From Candidatus Colwellia aromaticivorans (GTDB lineage: Bacteria; Pseudomonadota; Gammaproteobacteria; Enterobacterales; Alteromonadaceae): a stretch of 64,000 nucleotides of DNA. Position 1 is the stretch's first letter. Each line of letters starts with the position of its first letter. Location: positions 1-64,000 of the forward strand of contig NZ_QOLD01000046.1 of the NCBI RefSeq assembly GCF_003333305.1, written 5' to 3'. Positions 6,530-15,511 of this stretch are shown piece after piece. A program made the position numbers and the translations under genes. The notes under the pieces were generated by a model. That model was not told where the DNA came from and did no database searches. It was given only the letters and a program-made list of their open reading frames with translations.

Positions 6530-7501
6530 ATGAAAACAAGATCTCCTTATTTGAATTATATTGCTGACTATATGAGAATGAGACAATATTCCCCAAGAAC
6601 AATTAGCACTTATCTTAAGTGGATAGCTTCTTTTATTCACTTTCATGATAAGCGACACCCCTCATCTATGGGAGACAATGAAGTAGAAGAATATCTAGAG
6701 CACTTGGTTTTAAAAAATAACGTGGCACCACGAACCCAAGCTACCGCTTTAAACTCATTATCTTTTTTGTATAAGCACATTGTAGAAAGTAAATTGTCAT
6801 TAAATTTGAATTTTACTCGTTCTAAGAAACAGCCTAAATTACCTGTAGTGATGACCAAAGATGAAGTAAAAATATTAATGAAACATTTGAATAAGCGGTA
6901 CTATTTAATTGCAGGACTGATGTATGGCAGTGGACTTCGTGTCATGGAAGCTGTTCAATTACGTGTGCAAGATATTGATTTTGATTATAAGTGTATTCGT
7001 ATTTGGAACGGTAAAGGAAATAAGCATCGTATAGTGACTTTGGCATTAGGTCTAATACCATTACTTAGAAATCAAATAATGCAAGTAGATGAATATTTAA
7101 AATTAGATATCGAAAATGATCAATACTCAGGTGTTTGGATGCCTAATGCTTTAGCAAAAAAGTATCCATCGGCTAATAAAAGTCTTGCTTGGCAATATCT
7201 ATTTCCATCATATAAATTGAGTGCAGATACTGATACGGGTGAAATTAGAAGGCACCATTTCCACCATACATGTGTTAGAAAAGCAGTAAAAGGTGCTGTA
7301 AAAGCTTCTGGAATGGAAAAACAAATCACTCCGCATACATTAAGGCATTCTTTCGCAACACATTTGTTACAAAGTGGTGCCGATATTAGAACTGTGCAAT
7401 CACAGTTAGGTCATTCAGATATCAAAACTACTCAAATCTATACACATGTATTGCAACAAGGTGCTAATGGAGTTGTAAGTCCATTAAGTAATATAATTTG
7501 A
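6530..7501 (+). CDS. intI: integron integrase IntI (tyrosine recombinase)
   Basis: A 323-residue site-specific recombinase that inserts and excises cassettes at attI and attC sites. The N-terminal SAM-like DNA-binding domain starts SPYLNYIADYMRMRQYS. The catalytic RHRHY set is visible: Arg137 (GSGLR), His269 and Arg272 (HTLRH), His295 (LGH) and the nucleophile Tyr304 (QIYTH). The insertion KKYPSANKSLAWQYLFPS at about 210-227 is the integron-specific extra helix that tells IntI from other Xer-like recombinases. The ATG at 6530 was chosen over an upstream in-frame GTG (6449), because it matches the family's usual start and lies behind the LexA box. The gene appears intact, so the array may be active. 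Confidence 0.96.
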   Translation: MKTRSPYLNYIADYMRMRQYSPRTISTYLKWIASFIHFHDKRHPSSMGDNEVEEYLEHLVLKNNVAPRTQATALNSLSFLYKHIVESKLSLNLNFTRSKKQPKLPVVMTKDEVKILMKHLNKRYYLIAGLMYGSGLRVMEAVQLRVQDIDFDYKCIRIWNGKGNKHRIVTLALGLIPLLRNQIMQVDEYLKLDIENDQYSGVWMPNALAKKYPSANKSLAWQYLFPSYKLSADTDTGEIRRHHFHHTCVRKAVKGAVKASGMEKQITPHTLRHSFATHLLQSGADIRTVQSQLGHSDIKTTQIYTHVLQQGANGVVSPLSNII

Positions 7502-7702
7502 AAAATTTGTCATTATGACGGTAAAAACAATAGGTATTATTATAATTTGTTCCATTCTATTTGTTTTGATGTAAAGATAGTTATCAATATTTAAAATTAT
7601 AATTTACTCAGTCTTTTGACTACATTGAGTCTACATGCATTCAGTGGATATTATTAAATTATTGTTATTTAAGTATTTAATCGTTATTTATTATAATAAG
7701 CT

Positions 7703-7709
7703 GTTATAA
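7703..7709 (+). other. possible cassette core site (GTTATAA)
   Basis: GTTATAA lies 18 bases before the next plus-strand gene and equals the core seen at 3530-3536. With the degenerate attC downstream of that gene, it could mark the start of a cassette pointing away from intI. Confidence 0.3.
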
Positions 7710-7726
7710 GTCCCTAGGAACTATCG

Positions 7727-7987
7727 ATGCCTAAAAATAAGCATAAAAGAAAAGCTTCAGCTCACTCTAAAATAAAATTAGCAAAATCGCCTAGCTTGGT
7801 TACGTCACACCCGAAAGTTTTTGGTTTAATTGGTTTATTTTTAATTATGGTAAGTATGTATCTTCTGTTTTTTGAATCTCAAGACGATGCAATGTTTGGT
7901 CTTGCTATGCTTTCTCTCATTGTGGGTGTAACTTTAACTATTTTTTCAAAAATGAGAATAACTAAAAAAAATCAAAGTCGTGTTTAA
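7727..7987 (+). CDS. small two-TM membrane protein, unknown; cassette-like
   Basis: An 86-residue protein with a very basic N-terminus (about 22 residues, many Lys), then two hydrophobic segments (about 32-48 and 55-74) and a basic C-terminus. This implies both ends are cytoplasmic. No family is recognised. AGGA precedes the ATG. A GTTATAA core lies upstream and an attC-like sequence begins six bases after the stop, so the unit has the layout of an integron cassette on the plus strand, opposite to the main array. Confidence 0.6.
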   Translation: MPKNKHKRKASAHSKIKLAKSPSLVTSHPKVFGLIGLFLIMVSMYLLFFESQDDAMFGLAMLSLIVGVTLTIFSKMRITKKNQSRV

Positions 7988-7992
7988 TGTCC

Positions 7993-8080
7993 ATATAACA
8001 AGCTAATATAAAAGATAAAAAACCATTTGCTGTTTTCGTCCCTCAATATTTTAGTAAACAATTTTTGCCTATTGTTAGGA
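7993..8080 (+). repeat. degenerate attC-like site, opposite orientation
   Basis: The stretch starts ATATAACAAGCTAATATAAA and ends with GTTAGGA (8074-8080). Read on the plus strand it parallels the reverse complement of sites A and E: TAACAAGCT, then GATAAAAAACC, then TTTTAGTAAACAATTTTTGCC. Inner arms pair poorly, so it is probably decayed or divergent. Confidence 0.4.
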
Positions 8081-8103
8081 CGTTGTAGCGCAAAGGAGCT
8101 AGT

Positions 8104-8823
8104 TTGTATATCGAATATATTCTTGGGCTAATTTCTTTCTTTACTTCAGTAATTGCCGGAGTTGTTGGTTTTGGTGGAGGTATGCTACTAATAGCAGTGT
8201 TACCTTTATTTTTAAATCCTAGTTTGATAATTCCAATTCATGGTATCACTCAACTAGCTAGCAATTCTTCGCGAATGATATTCTCCTTAAAAGATGTTCA
8301 ATGGTCACTACTTCCAAAATTTCTTGTCGGTTCAATTATTGGGGTATCTTTATTCGGATTTTTTTTGTCGAATATATCAACTGAATATATACCAACTTGC
8401 ATTGGGGGGTATATTATCCTCAACTTATGGAGTGCACGTTTCTCTAAATTCATTAAGAAATATGAGAATTATTATTTTATTGGTTTTCTTCAAACAGGTT
8501 TGGGGTTAATTGTTGGTGCGACAGGGCCATTGTCACTTACCGTTTTAACGAAGGAACTAAGTTCAAAAGATGAGATAATAGCAACTAGCTCAATGTTCAT
8601 GACTATTAGTCACTTAGCAAAAATCCCTGTGTTTATGGCTATAGGTGTGTCGCTTTTTGGGCATTTTAATTTACTTATGTTTATGATTTTCGGTTCGGTT
8701 CTTGGATCTTTTGTTGGTACAAAGTTAAGGTTAGCTTCGAATAATGATAAATTAATTTTAGTCATTAAAGTTTTATTAAGCTTAATGGCAGTTAGAATGT
8801 TAGCCAGTTCTATTACGCTATAA
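8104..8823 (+). CDS. TSUP (TauE/SafE) family membrane transporter
   Basis: A 239-residue protein with about seven to eight membrane segments. The family signature is GVVGFGGGMLLIAVLPLF near residues 20-37 and is partly repeated in the second half (LGLIVGATGPLS). TSUP proteins export or import sulfite, sulfonates or other small organic acids; the substrate here is unknown. The start is a TTG with AAGGAG five bases upstream. It follows an attC-like site, and its stop codon is part of CTATAACAAG, which resembles the beginning of an attC. It may therefore be a former cassette, though no complete attC follows. Confidence 0.8.
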   Translation: MYIEYILGLISFFTSVIAGVVGFGGGMLLIAVLPLFLNPSLIIPIHGITQLASNSSRMIFSLKDVQWSLLPKFLVGSIIGVSLFGFFLSNISTEYIPTCIGGYIILNLWSARFSKFIKKYENYYFIGFLQTGLGLIVGATGPLSLTVLTKELSSKDEIIATSSMFMTISHLAKIPVFMAIGVSLFGHFNLLMFMIFGSVLGSFVGTKLRLASNNDKLILVIKVLLSLMAVRMLASSITL

Positions 8824-9031
8824 CAAGTCACTATGGCTTCCCGATTAAACTAGCTGCTTCAATATACGAACCCAGAACTTGATGACAACTAGCGGATATC
8901 GATTGGCTTAATTCCAATAGGTAGTGTTGTTGACTAGCCAGATAAAAGCTATAAAATACGCCTATTCATATTTAATTGGGCAATATTATTAGTAAGATAA
9001 TAGCCCTCATTTCAAAAACTAAGTAGTTACC

Positions 9032-9598
9032 ATGATAGTTGATCTTAATAGCCGTTACGGCTTAAATCCTGCACATAGTGAAGTAGTAGATGCGTGCAAA
9101 ATTATTGAGCCGTGCGATACGTTAGATATGGGTTGTTCTAATGGGCGTAATGCTGTGCACCTCGGCCAGCTCGGGTTTAACATTACTGCCATAGATACTA
9201 ATCCCAGTGCCATTGATATACTGAAAAGTATTATTATTGAAGAGAACATTGATAATATTAAGGCTCAGGTGTATGACATTAACAATGCGAGTCTTGGTGA
9301 GGACTATGGATTTATTTCCTGTACCGTAACCTTAATGTTTATCGACCCAGCGCGTGTTGATGCTGTTATTAACGATATGCATAAGCGTACTCTAGCGGGA
9401 GGTTATAACCTGATTGTTTGCGCCATGAACACTGAAGAACACCCATGTCCAGTTCGTTTTCCTTTTACCCTAAAAGCAGGGCAGTTGCGTGAGGCTTATG
9501 AGGGGTGGGAGATGATTAAGTACAATGAAGATGTAGGTACTATGCACAATGGCGCTAAATTGCAGTTTGCGACAATATTGGCGCGGAAACCTGATTAA
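9032..9598 (+). CDS. tehB: TehB-like SAM-dependent methyltransferase
   Basis: A 188-residue class I methyltransferase. Motif I DMGCSNGRNAVHL lies at about residues 32-44. The later part, PARVDAVINDMHKRTLAGGYNLIVCAMNTEEHPCPVRFPF and YEGWEMIKYNEDVG, closely follows E. coli TehB, which methylates tellurite and other chalcogen oxyanions using S-adenosylmethionine. It is shorter at the N-terminus than E. coli TehB by a few residues. It stands alone with no tehA nearby. A role in metalloid resistance would fit the arsenic locus downstream, but that is inference. Confidence 0.82.
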   Translation: MIVDLNSRYGLNPAHSEVVDACKIIEPCDTLDMGCSNGRNAVHLGQLGFNITAIDTNPSAIDILKSIIIEENIDNIKAQVYDINNASLGEDYGFISCTVTLMFIDPARVDAVINDMHKRTLAGGYNLIVCAMNTEEHPCPVRFPFTLKAGQLREAYEGWEMIKYNEDVGTMHNGAKLQFATILARKPD

Positions 9599-9943
9599 AA
9601 CAAATAAAAATCGTTTACAAGCCACTGCTCATAAAGGCTATAGCTAAATTGTATTGAGGCGACAACAGCTTTCTACAACAGAGCCTTTAATAAACATGCC
9701 TATGTAGATCAATCAGCAATAATTCAAAATTGTTTGAATACGTCATTCCAGTGGTGTTTTAGGCTGACCTGGCATGGATGCCACTTATTAGACTATGCAT
9801 GGAGCACATCGTCCTGAATCTAAACTAAAAGGCAATGGATCTTCGACAAAAGACTTCGAAGATGACGATATTAATGAACTCCTGAGTAAAGTACATAGGC
9901 AAGTTAATATAAGTTGAAAAAGATCACTCCCTGAGGATAAATA
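9599..9943 (+). other. intergenic gap with one possible 40-codon ORF
   Basis: The 345 bases between the methyltransferase and the lipoprotein hold no recognised gene. One short frame at 9795-9917 (ATG to TGA) would encode 40 charged residues ending ELLSKVHRQVNIS. It has no good ribosome binding site and may be chance. A GAGGA precedes the lipoprotein start. Confidence 0.3.
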
Positions 9944-10432
9944 ATGACTATAGCTAGAGCACTCCCCATATGTTTTTTTTACGTGGCAGCACTGTTTATT
10001 TTGTCTAGCTGTGCCACTCTCACTCCAGACTACGAAGAGCCCATTGTCGAGTTGGTTTCTTTTAAGACTTTGCCAGCTAATGGCTTCGAACAAAATTTTG
10101 AAATAGGCTTGAAGTTAACCAACCCCAATAATTTTGCATTGCCGCTCAATGGTATTAGCTATCAACTGAGTGTGGCAGGAGAAACCTTAGCTCACGGTGT
10201 TGCCACGAATATCCCCACCGCAGGAGCTTACGGTGAGTCACGCTTTATGGTGCCTATTTCAACTAGTTTACTAGGGGGAATCAAGGTGATAAGAGCGCTA
10301 ATGGATACTCAAGGACAGGATATTAGCTACCAACTGAAGGCCAAATTAGATATCGACATTCCCTTTGTGCCAAAGTTGACCGTCATTGAAAATGGTATTA
10401 TCCCTCTCGGTCAAAAGCCTTTGAAGCATTGA
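9944..10432 (+). CDS. LEA type 2 (LEA14-like) lipoprotein
   Basis: A 162-residue predicted lipoprotein. The signal peptide ends in a lipobox LSSC (Cys about residue 23). The mature part is a single LEA-14/WHy domain (FEIGLKLTNPNNFALPLNGISYQLSVAG), a beta-sandwich found in desiccation and stress proteins. Asp is not at position +2 after the lipobox cysteine (it is Ala), so outer-membrane sorting is likely. It converges with arsJ, whose stop lies seven bases away. Its exact role is unknown. Confidence 0.82.
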   Translation: MTIARALPICFFYVAALFILSSCATLTPDYEEPIVELVSFKTLPANGFEQNFEIGLKLTNPNNFALPLNGISYQLSVAGETLAHGVATNIPTAGAYGESRFMVPISTSLLGGIKVIRALMDTQGQDISYQLKAKLDIDIPFVPKLTVIENGIIPLGQKPLKH

Positions 10433-10439
10433 TTGTTCT

Positions 10440-11696
10440 TTACTTAGTGAAATTGATCACCGGTAACTTTGTAGAAATAAGTGCGGTTAAAGCCAAAAAT
10501 AGCGCAGAAATCCATAAACAACTTTCTAGTCCGTATTCTTGATACACCCAACCTGAAAGCAATGTACCTATTAACCTCCCCATGGCATTAGCCATATAGT
10601 AAAAGCCCACATCAAGCGATACAGCATCACTGCTTGCGTAGCTAACGATAAGATAGCTATGCAAGGAAGAGTTAATAGCAAAAACACCACCAAATATGAG
10701 TAATCCAATAATGAGGGAGGTTTGGATATAAAAATCATAATGTAAAGTTAATGCTATAGCTGCGGGTATTAATGTTAGATAACATGCCCATAAAAATGCA
10801 GTTCTACCCGTTGGCACTTTGCCTTGTTTTTTATCGGTGCCTTTGCTACTTCCAGTAACTAGAGGGGCTATAGATTGTACTAGTCCATAACCAATTACCC
10901 AGCTTGCCATGAAGCTACCAACCCACCAATGATCCCAGTTAAATTTCACTGCTAAAAATACGGGTAGGGCAACGACAAACCACACATCTCTTGCGCCAAA
11001 CAAGAACAGTCGGGCTGCAGATAGAATGTTAATCGACGCGCTTTTAGATAAAATGTCAGTAAACTTAGGTTTGTTTTTTGCTTTCCCTAACTCTTCTTTT
11101 AATGCGATTAAACTAAATAGCCATACTAATGATAATAACGAAGCCATTAGTATTATCGCGCCTTTAAATCCCAGTAAGGTCAGTAATAAACCACCAAGAA
11201 AAAAACCAATGCCCTTTAAGGTGTTTTTCGAGCCCGTAAGAACAGCCACCCACTGATATAGCTTACCTTCATTACCTTTAGGAACAAGTAACTTAATGGC
11301 GCTTTTAGCGCTCATTTTATTTAAGTCTTTGGCTATTCCTGATAATGCTTGCGCTGCCATCACATATAAAATTGTGAGCATTTCAGCAGGAACCGCTAGC
11401 ATGCTAAGGGCTATTATCTGCAGGGCTAGGCCAATATTCATGGTTTTATTCAAACCAAGGCGTGCGCCTAACCAACCGCCAACAAGATTGGTGATAACAC
11501 CAAAGATTTCATAAAATAGAAATAATAGGGCAATATTTAAAGGGCTGTAACCTAACTGGTGGAAATACAGTACTACCAGCATTCGTAGCGCGCCATCAGT
11601 TAAGGTAAACGCCCAATAATTACCGGTGATCACCAAGTATTGTTTCACTTGTTTAGATAACTGTGGTGATAACGCCTTTAGCGGTGAAAGCCCCAT
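10440..11696 (-). CDS. arsJ: ArsJ organoarsenical efflux MFS transporter
   Basis: A 418-residue major facilitator with 12 predicted helices. The N-terminus NYWAFTLTDGALRMLVVLYFHQLGY and the QALSGIAKDLNKMSAKSAIK segment are typical of ArsJ. ArsJ exports 1-arseno-3-phosphoglycerate, the unstable product of GAPDH acting with arsenate, which breaks down outside the cell; the net result is arsenate efflux. It starts six bases after the stop of the GAPDH gene, and this gene pair is the known functional partnership. Confidence 0.92.
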   Translation of the reverse strand: MGLSPLKALSPQLSKQVKQYLVITGNYWAFTLTDGALRMLVVLYFHQLGYSPLNIALLFLFYEIFGVITNLVGGWLGARLGLNKTMNIGLALQIIALSMLAVPAEMLTILYVMAAQALSGIAKDLNKMSAKSAIKLLVPKGNEGKLYQWVAVLTGSKNTLKGIGFFLGGLLLTLLGFKGAIILMASLLSLVWLFSLIALKEELGKAKNKPKFTDILSKSASINILSAARLFLFGARDVWFVVALPVFLAVKFNWDHWWVGSFMASWVIGYGLVQSIAPLVTGSSKGTDKKQGKVPTGRTAFLWACYLTLIPAAIALTLHYDFYIQTSLIIGLLIFGGVFAINSSLHSYLIVSYASSDAVSLDVGFYYMANAMGRLIGTLLSGWVYQEYGLESCLWISALFLALTALISTKLPVINFTK

Positions 11697-11702
11697 GGGT
11701 AA

Positions 11703-12713
11703 CTAATCCTTGTCTGCCAAGCCTACCATGCGCGCCAGTTCGGCTGTTCTGTTGGCATAACCCCATTCATTGTCATACCAAACGTAGAGTTTTACTTGAG
11801 TGCCATTCACTACCATTGTAGATAATGCATCAATAATACATGAACGAGGATCGGTTCTATAATCAATTGAAACAAGCGGACGTTCTTCAAATCCCATGAT
11901 GTCTTTTAGCTGACCTTCAGCGGCTTGTTTAAGTAATAAATTTACTTCTTCAACTGTTGTACCGCGAGCTACTTCAAATACACAATCTGTAATTGATGCA
12001 TTGGCTAAAGGAACACGAATGGCATGACCATTTAACTTTCCCTTTAGCTCAGGGAAAATATGGGTGATAGCCGTTGCTGAGCCCGTCGTTGTCGGAATTA
12101 AACTCATACCACAGGCGCGTGCTCTGCGTAAATCTGCATGAGGGGCATCTAATATGGTTTGTGTATTGGTTATGTCATGAATCGTTGTCATTGAGCCATG
12201 TTTAATGCCTATTTTTTCATGGAGAACTTTCACTACTGGTGCTAAGCAGTTAGTTGTACATGATGCTGCCGTTACAATAGGATGAATCGCTTTGTCGTAT
12301 AAATGTTCATTTACCCCCAAGACGATATTTAATACACCGTCTTCTTTTACTGGCGCGGTTACCACTACACGTTTTACGCCTTGCTCTAAGTAAGCTTGTA
12401 ACAACGCTTTGGTTTTTATTTTCCCTGATGCTTCAATAACTACATCACAATGAGACCAATCTGTATCTTCAGTGGCATAGTTTTGCGTACAAGGAATAGC
12501 AATACTATTGATTATCATAGAGTCTTCATCATGAGTTGCCTCATGACGCCAACGCCCATGTATTGAATCAAACGTCATTAAATGGGCAAGTGTTTCGGCA
12601 TTGCCAGCAGGGTCATTAATATGAACAATTTCAATGTCATCCCAATCAAATGCAGCGCGCATTGATAAGCGGCCCATACGGCCAAAACCGTTAATACCAA
12701 TTTTTATTGTCAT
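11703..12713 (-). CDS. gap: ArsJ-associated glyceraldehyde-3-phosphate dehydrogenase
   Basis: A 336-residue GAPDH. The N-terminal NAD-binding motif is [10 protein letters not shown], and the catalytic site [10 protein letters not shown] holds Cys152. In ars operons this enzyme uses arsenate in place of phosphate to make 1-arseno-3-phosphoglycerate for ArsJ. Placement directly before arsJ, and downstream of acr3 and the arsenic regulator, supports that specialised role over central glycolysis. The ATG is 110 bases beyond the permease remnant, so the GAPDH pair may have its own promoter or depend on read-through. Confidence 0.92.
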   Translation of the reverse strand: MTIKIGINGFGRMGRLSMRAAFDWDDIEIVHINDPAGNAETLAHLMTFDSIHGRWRHEATHDEDSMIINSIAIPCTQNYATEDTDWSHCDVVIEASGKIKTKALLQAYLEQGVKRVVVTAPVKEDGVLNIVLGVNEHLYDKAIHPIVTAASCTTNCLAPVVKVLHEKIGIKHGSMTTIHDITNTQTILDAPHADLRRARACGMSLIPTTTGSATAITHIFPELKGKLNGHAIRVPLANASITDCVFEVARGTTVEEVNLLLKQAAEGQLKDIMGFEERPLVSIDYRTDPRSCIIDALSTMVVNGTQVKLYVWYDNEWGYANRTAELARMVGLADKD

Positions 12714-12823
12714 TTATTTGTCCTAAATAGTATGAGAAAAATTATAAATAAAAAGTAAAATAATCAAGTTCTATTAACTTTGTATTGTTAATGAACGGTG
12801 CAGTGAAGTGCCTCGATTTATCG

Positions 12824-13084
12824 CTATTCTTGTAACCACATTTCAATATCTTTATGAGACGGAATAGAACCACTATGTTTACCGGCTAAATAGTCGCGAA
12901 CATGCTCTACATTCATAGAGGCTCTTATCAAAGCAATAACGTAAATCATGACTAATAATAAAAAGAAAATCTTCGTGGTGTCTTCAATAAAAAAATGAAG
13001 AGCATCGCCTAACTTAGTAGTTTTTGATACCCCGAGTACATTAACAACTCACCAGGTGGCAAAATCGGTAAATAGCTCAAACAT
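12824..13084 (-). pseudogene. truncated ArsP/SO_0444-type permease remnant
   Basis: Reading from an ATG at 13082-13084 that overlaps the acr3 stop by eight bases gives [11 protein letters not shown], then an in-frame TGA (13049-13051). It continues VVNVLGVSKTTKLGDALHFF and KIFFLLLVMIYVIALIRASM up to RDYLAGKHSG. This is the N-terminal helix region of DUF318/ArsP-like permeases, which normally run to more than 300 residues. Here the frame ends at TAG (12824-12826) after 86 codons, and the last residues do not fit the family. The gene has both a nonsense change and loss of most of its length. Its overlap with acr3 shows it was once a coupled member of the operon. Confidence 0.72.
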
Positions 13085-14105
13085 CCGTTTCCCCAAACCA
13101 GCTCTGTGTACGATTAATAAAATAAACTAAGGACAACATAACAGGCACTTCAACGAGAACGCCCACAACGGTGGCCAAAGCCGCGCCAGAGTGTAAACCA
13201 AAAAGGGATATAGCAACGGCAACAGCCAATTCAAAAAAGTTGGATGTACCTATCAAGCAAGCTGGGGCAGCGATGTTATGCGGCAGTTTCATCCACTTTG
13301 CTGCTACGTAAGCGATAATGAAAATACCGTATGTTTGGATCATAAGCGGGATTGCAATTAAGCCGATGGTTTCGGGTTCAGACACTATCGTGTTTGCTTG
13401 AAAGCCAAATAATAAAACCACTGTCGCTAATAAACCAATAACCGACCAAGGCTTTAAAACTGACAAAAGGTGGTTTAATGATTTTTCACCATTACCATCA
13501 TTCAGAATTTTTCGGGTCACAACGCCAGCAATTAAAGGCAGTAATACGTAAAGTACTACAGAGATTAGTAGCGTTTCCCACGGTACTTGAATATCGCTCA
13601 CGCCAAGTAAAAATGCTGAAATAGGGGCAAATGCGAATATCATAATAACGTCATTTACTGACACTTGAACCAAGGTGTAGTTGGGATCGCCTTTGGTTAA
13701 CTGTGACCACACAAATACCATTGCAGTACAGGGGGCAACGCCTAGCAAAATCATACCTGCGATGTATTCTTGAGCTGACGCAGGATCAACTAAATCAGCA
13801 AAAAGGAAGTTAAAGAATAACCAACCTAATCCAGCCATTGTAAAAGGTTTAACCAACCAATTAATGACAATAGTTAACATTAGCCCTTTAGGGTTCTTAC
13901 CGACATTTTTTATCGCTGAAAAATCAATTTGAACCATCATAGGGTAAATCATCACCCAAATAAAAACAGCCACTACAATGTTAACGTGTGCAATTTCAAG
14001 GTCAGCAATTAATTGAAAAGTATCAGGTTGCCATAAGCCTAACACAACGCCAAGAATGATACTCAAGCCTACCCAAACCGATAAATAACGCTCAAAAATG
14101 CCCAT
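13077..14105 (-). CDS. acr3: Acr3 family arsenite efflux transporter
   Basis: A 342-residue bile/arsenite/riboflavin transporter superfamily member with ten predicted helices. Conserved Acr3 blocks include [35 protein letters not shown] with the conserved cysteine, and [17 protein letters not shown]. It exports As(III) using the proton-motive force. It lies 19 bases after the reductase-regulator fusion gene, so As(V) reduced by that enzyme would be passed to this pump. The stop codon overlaps the start of the permease remnant. Confidence 0.94.
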   Translation of the reverse strand: MGIFERYLSVWVGLSIILGVVLGLWQPDTFQLIADLEIAHVNIVVAVFIWVMIYPMMVQIDFSAIKNVGKNPKGLMLTIVINWLVKPFTMAGLGWLFFNFLFADLVDPASAQEYIAGMILLGVAPCTAMVFVWSQLTKGDPNYTLVQVSVNDVIMIFAFAPISAFLLGVSDIQVPWETLLISVVLYVLLPLIAGVVTRKILNDGNGEKSLNHLLSVLKPWSVIGLLATVVLLFGFQANTIVSEPETIGLIAIPLMIQTYGIFIIAYVAAKWMKLPHNIAAPACLIGTSNFFELAVAVAISLFGLHSGAALATVVGVLVEVPVMLSLVYFINRTQSWFGETDV

Positions 14106-14124
14106 GGTTATATCCTTTAAATAT

Positions 14125-14952
14125 TTATTTACAGAAACTCGCTTTATCAGGTCTGTTTTGCATTTTATCTAGACGCTTAAGCTCATTATTAATCAGTGGA
14201 ATATTGTTTTCTGTGGTATGGGCAATCACAGATTTAGCCCATAGTGGAAGTTTAGGATTAATGCGATAAAACACCCACTGTCCATGCTTTCTATCGGTAA
14301 TGATTTTAGTTTTTTTTAGTACTGCAAGATTGCGTGATACTTTCGGTTGGCTGTTTTCTTCCATTGCTTCCATCAATTCACAAACACAAAGTTCACCATG
14401 ATAATGGGTCAACATTAGTGTTTTTAAGCGAATATCATCGGTTAGAGTTTTATAAAAAGATATTGGCTCAAAGTCTGTGAGTTGATTATTCACTTCTGCA
14501 TCTGTATTTTTTTGTGAAGTACTCGTTAGATCAATCGCGTTTTTTTCTACCAGAAGAAACATAGCTAATCGGTCGTTTAATTCATTTAAGGTTACGGAGA
14601 AAGCGTTGCTGTCAGAGCGTTCCTTTGGATCGGGTATATCCCATGCCAATTGTTTACCTGCGTCAGTAAAGCTTCTACATTCCTCATTAGCTTTATCACA
14701 TAGCGTAATGACGTAATCAAAGACCTTACCTTCAAACTCATTTATATTTTTAGAGACTAAATTACTAGTATAAACCCCAAACGTGCTTAAGGCATTAATT
14801 GCACGAGGATCAACATCACGAGGGTGTGTGCCGCCACTATAAACGTTAAGTAGATTACCCGCCTTATGCCGTAGTAACGCCTCAGCCATTTGCGACCTAG
14901 CAGCATTTTCTGAGCAGATAAAAAGGACGTTTTTCTTATCAAGTTTATGCAT
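14125..14952 (-). CDS. arsenate reductase (LMW-PTP type) fused to ArsR regulator
   Basis: A 275-residue fusion. Residues 7-135 form a low-molecular-weight phosphatase/ArsC domain. The P-loop CSENAAR (Cys13, Arg19) and the general acid Asp105 (WDIPDP) are visible; Cys84 and Cys92 could act as resolving thiols. Residues 162-250 form an ArsR/SmtB winged helix with the As(III) site ELCVCEL (Cys189, Cys191) and the recognition region [12 protein letters not shown]. The same polypeptide could reduce As(V) and sense the As(III) formed, repressing its own operon until arsenite binds. It is the first gene of the arsenic operon. An inverted repeat lies upstream. Confidence 0.9.
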   Translation of the reverse strand: MHKLDKKNVLFICSENAARSQMAEALLRHKAGNLLNVYSGGTHPRDVDPRAINALSTFGVYTSNLVSKNINEFEGKVFDYVITLCDKANEECRSFTDAGKQLAWDIPDPKERSDSNAFSVTLNELNDRLAMFLLVEKNAIDLTSTSQKNTDAEVNNQLTDFEPISFYKTLTDDIRLKTLMLTHYHGELCVCELMEAMEENSQPKVSRNLAVLKKTKIITDRKHGQWVFYRINPKLPLWAKSVIAHTTENNIPLINNELKRLDKMQNRPDKASFCK

Positions 14953-14988
14953 TTATTATAATCACGTAATGAATATCAATATTATTAT

Positions 14989-15008
14989 ATATATGATTTT
15001 TCATATAT
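14989..15008. promoter_or_regulatory. candidate ArsR operator
   Basis: ATATATGA-TTTT-TCATATAT is a perfect inverted repeat with 8-base arms, about 37 bases upstream of the regulator fusion start and in the divergent region before the GDCCVxC gene. AT-rich repeats of this kind are the usual ArsR/SmtB targets. It could control both directions. Confidence 0.5.
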
Positions 15009-15201
15009 TCAATATTTGTAGAAACTGATTATTTTTTTGATTTCCTCAATTCTCAGTACCAAACATTGTACAGGTTAAACATCTGCCATTAAGTCGTCTA
15101 TAAAATATACCGAAGATTAATTTCTACCTGTACAGTTTAATTTGGCATATATTGAGATATTAGCTTAACTTAATGGTATCTATAGAAAATATGGTTGAGG
15201 G

Positions 15202-15423
15202 ATGAACATGCAAAATTTAGAATTAAATTCAACGATAACATGTCCTAAATGTGGTCATTCAAAAAATGAAACAATGCCAACTAATGCTTGTCAGTGGTTT
15301 TATGAATGTGAATCCTGTAAGGCTTTATTAAAGCCTTTAAAGGGGGATTGCTGCGTTTACTGTTCTTATGGAACGGTAAAGTGTCCGCCAATTCAAGCAG
15401 GACAAAATTGCTGTGATAGCTAA
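15202..15423 (+). CDS. GDCCVxC domain small protein
   Basis: A 73-residue cysteine-rich protein. An N-terminal zinc-ribbon-like CPKCGHS and CESCKA pair is followed by the signature GDCCVYCSYGTVKCPP and a final CCDS. Homologues include selenoproteins in which one signature cysteine is selenocysteine; here all are cysteine. Such genes often lie in mercury, arsenic or other metal loci and may bind or shuttle thiol-reactive metals, but the activity is not established. It is divergent from the arsenic operon and shares its upstream region. Confidence 0.82.
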   Translation: MNMQNLELNSTITCPKCGHSKNETMPTNACQWFYECESCKALLKPLKGDCCVYCSYGTVKCPPIQAGQNCCDS

Positions 15424-15511
15424 CTTTAATTACCGCTGTTAGTAAAAGTGAAAATTGGCTCTCAAATAGTTATGTCTACTTTTATTTCGATAGTTAATGT
15501 AATTGGAGGTG

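Noticed and set aside
9795-9917. 40-codon ORF before the lipoprotein gene as a confident gene
   Set aside because: There is no clear ribosome binding site and no recognisable motif; it is mentioned only in the gap entry.
13049-13051. TGA in the permease remnant as selenocysteine
   Set aside because: The position is in a first-helix linker, not a redox site, there is no sign of a SECIS hairpin, and the gene is truncated anyway.
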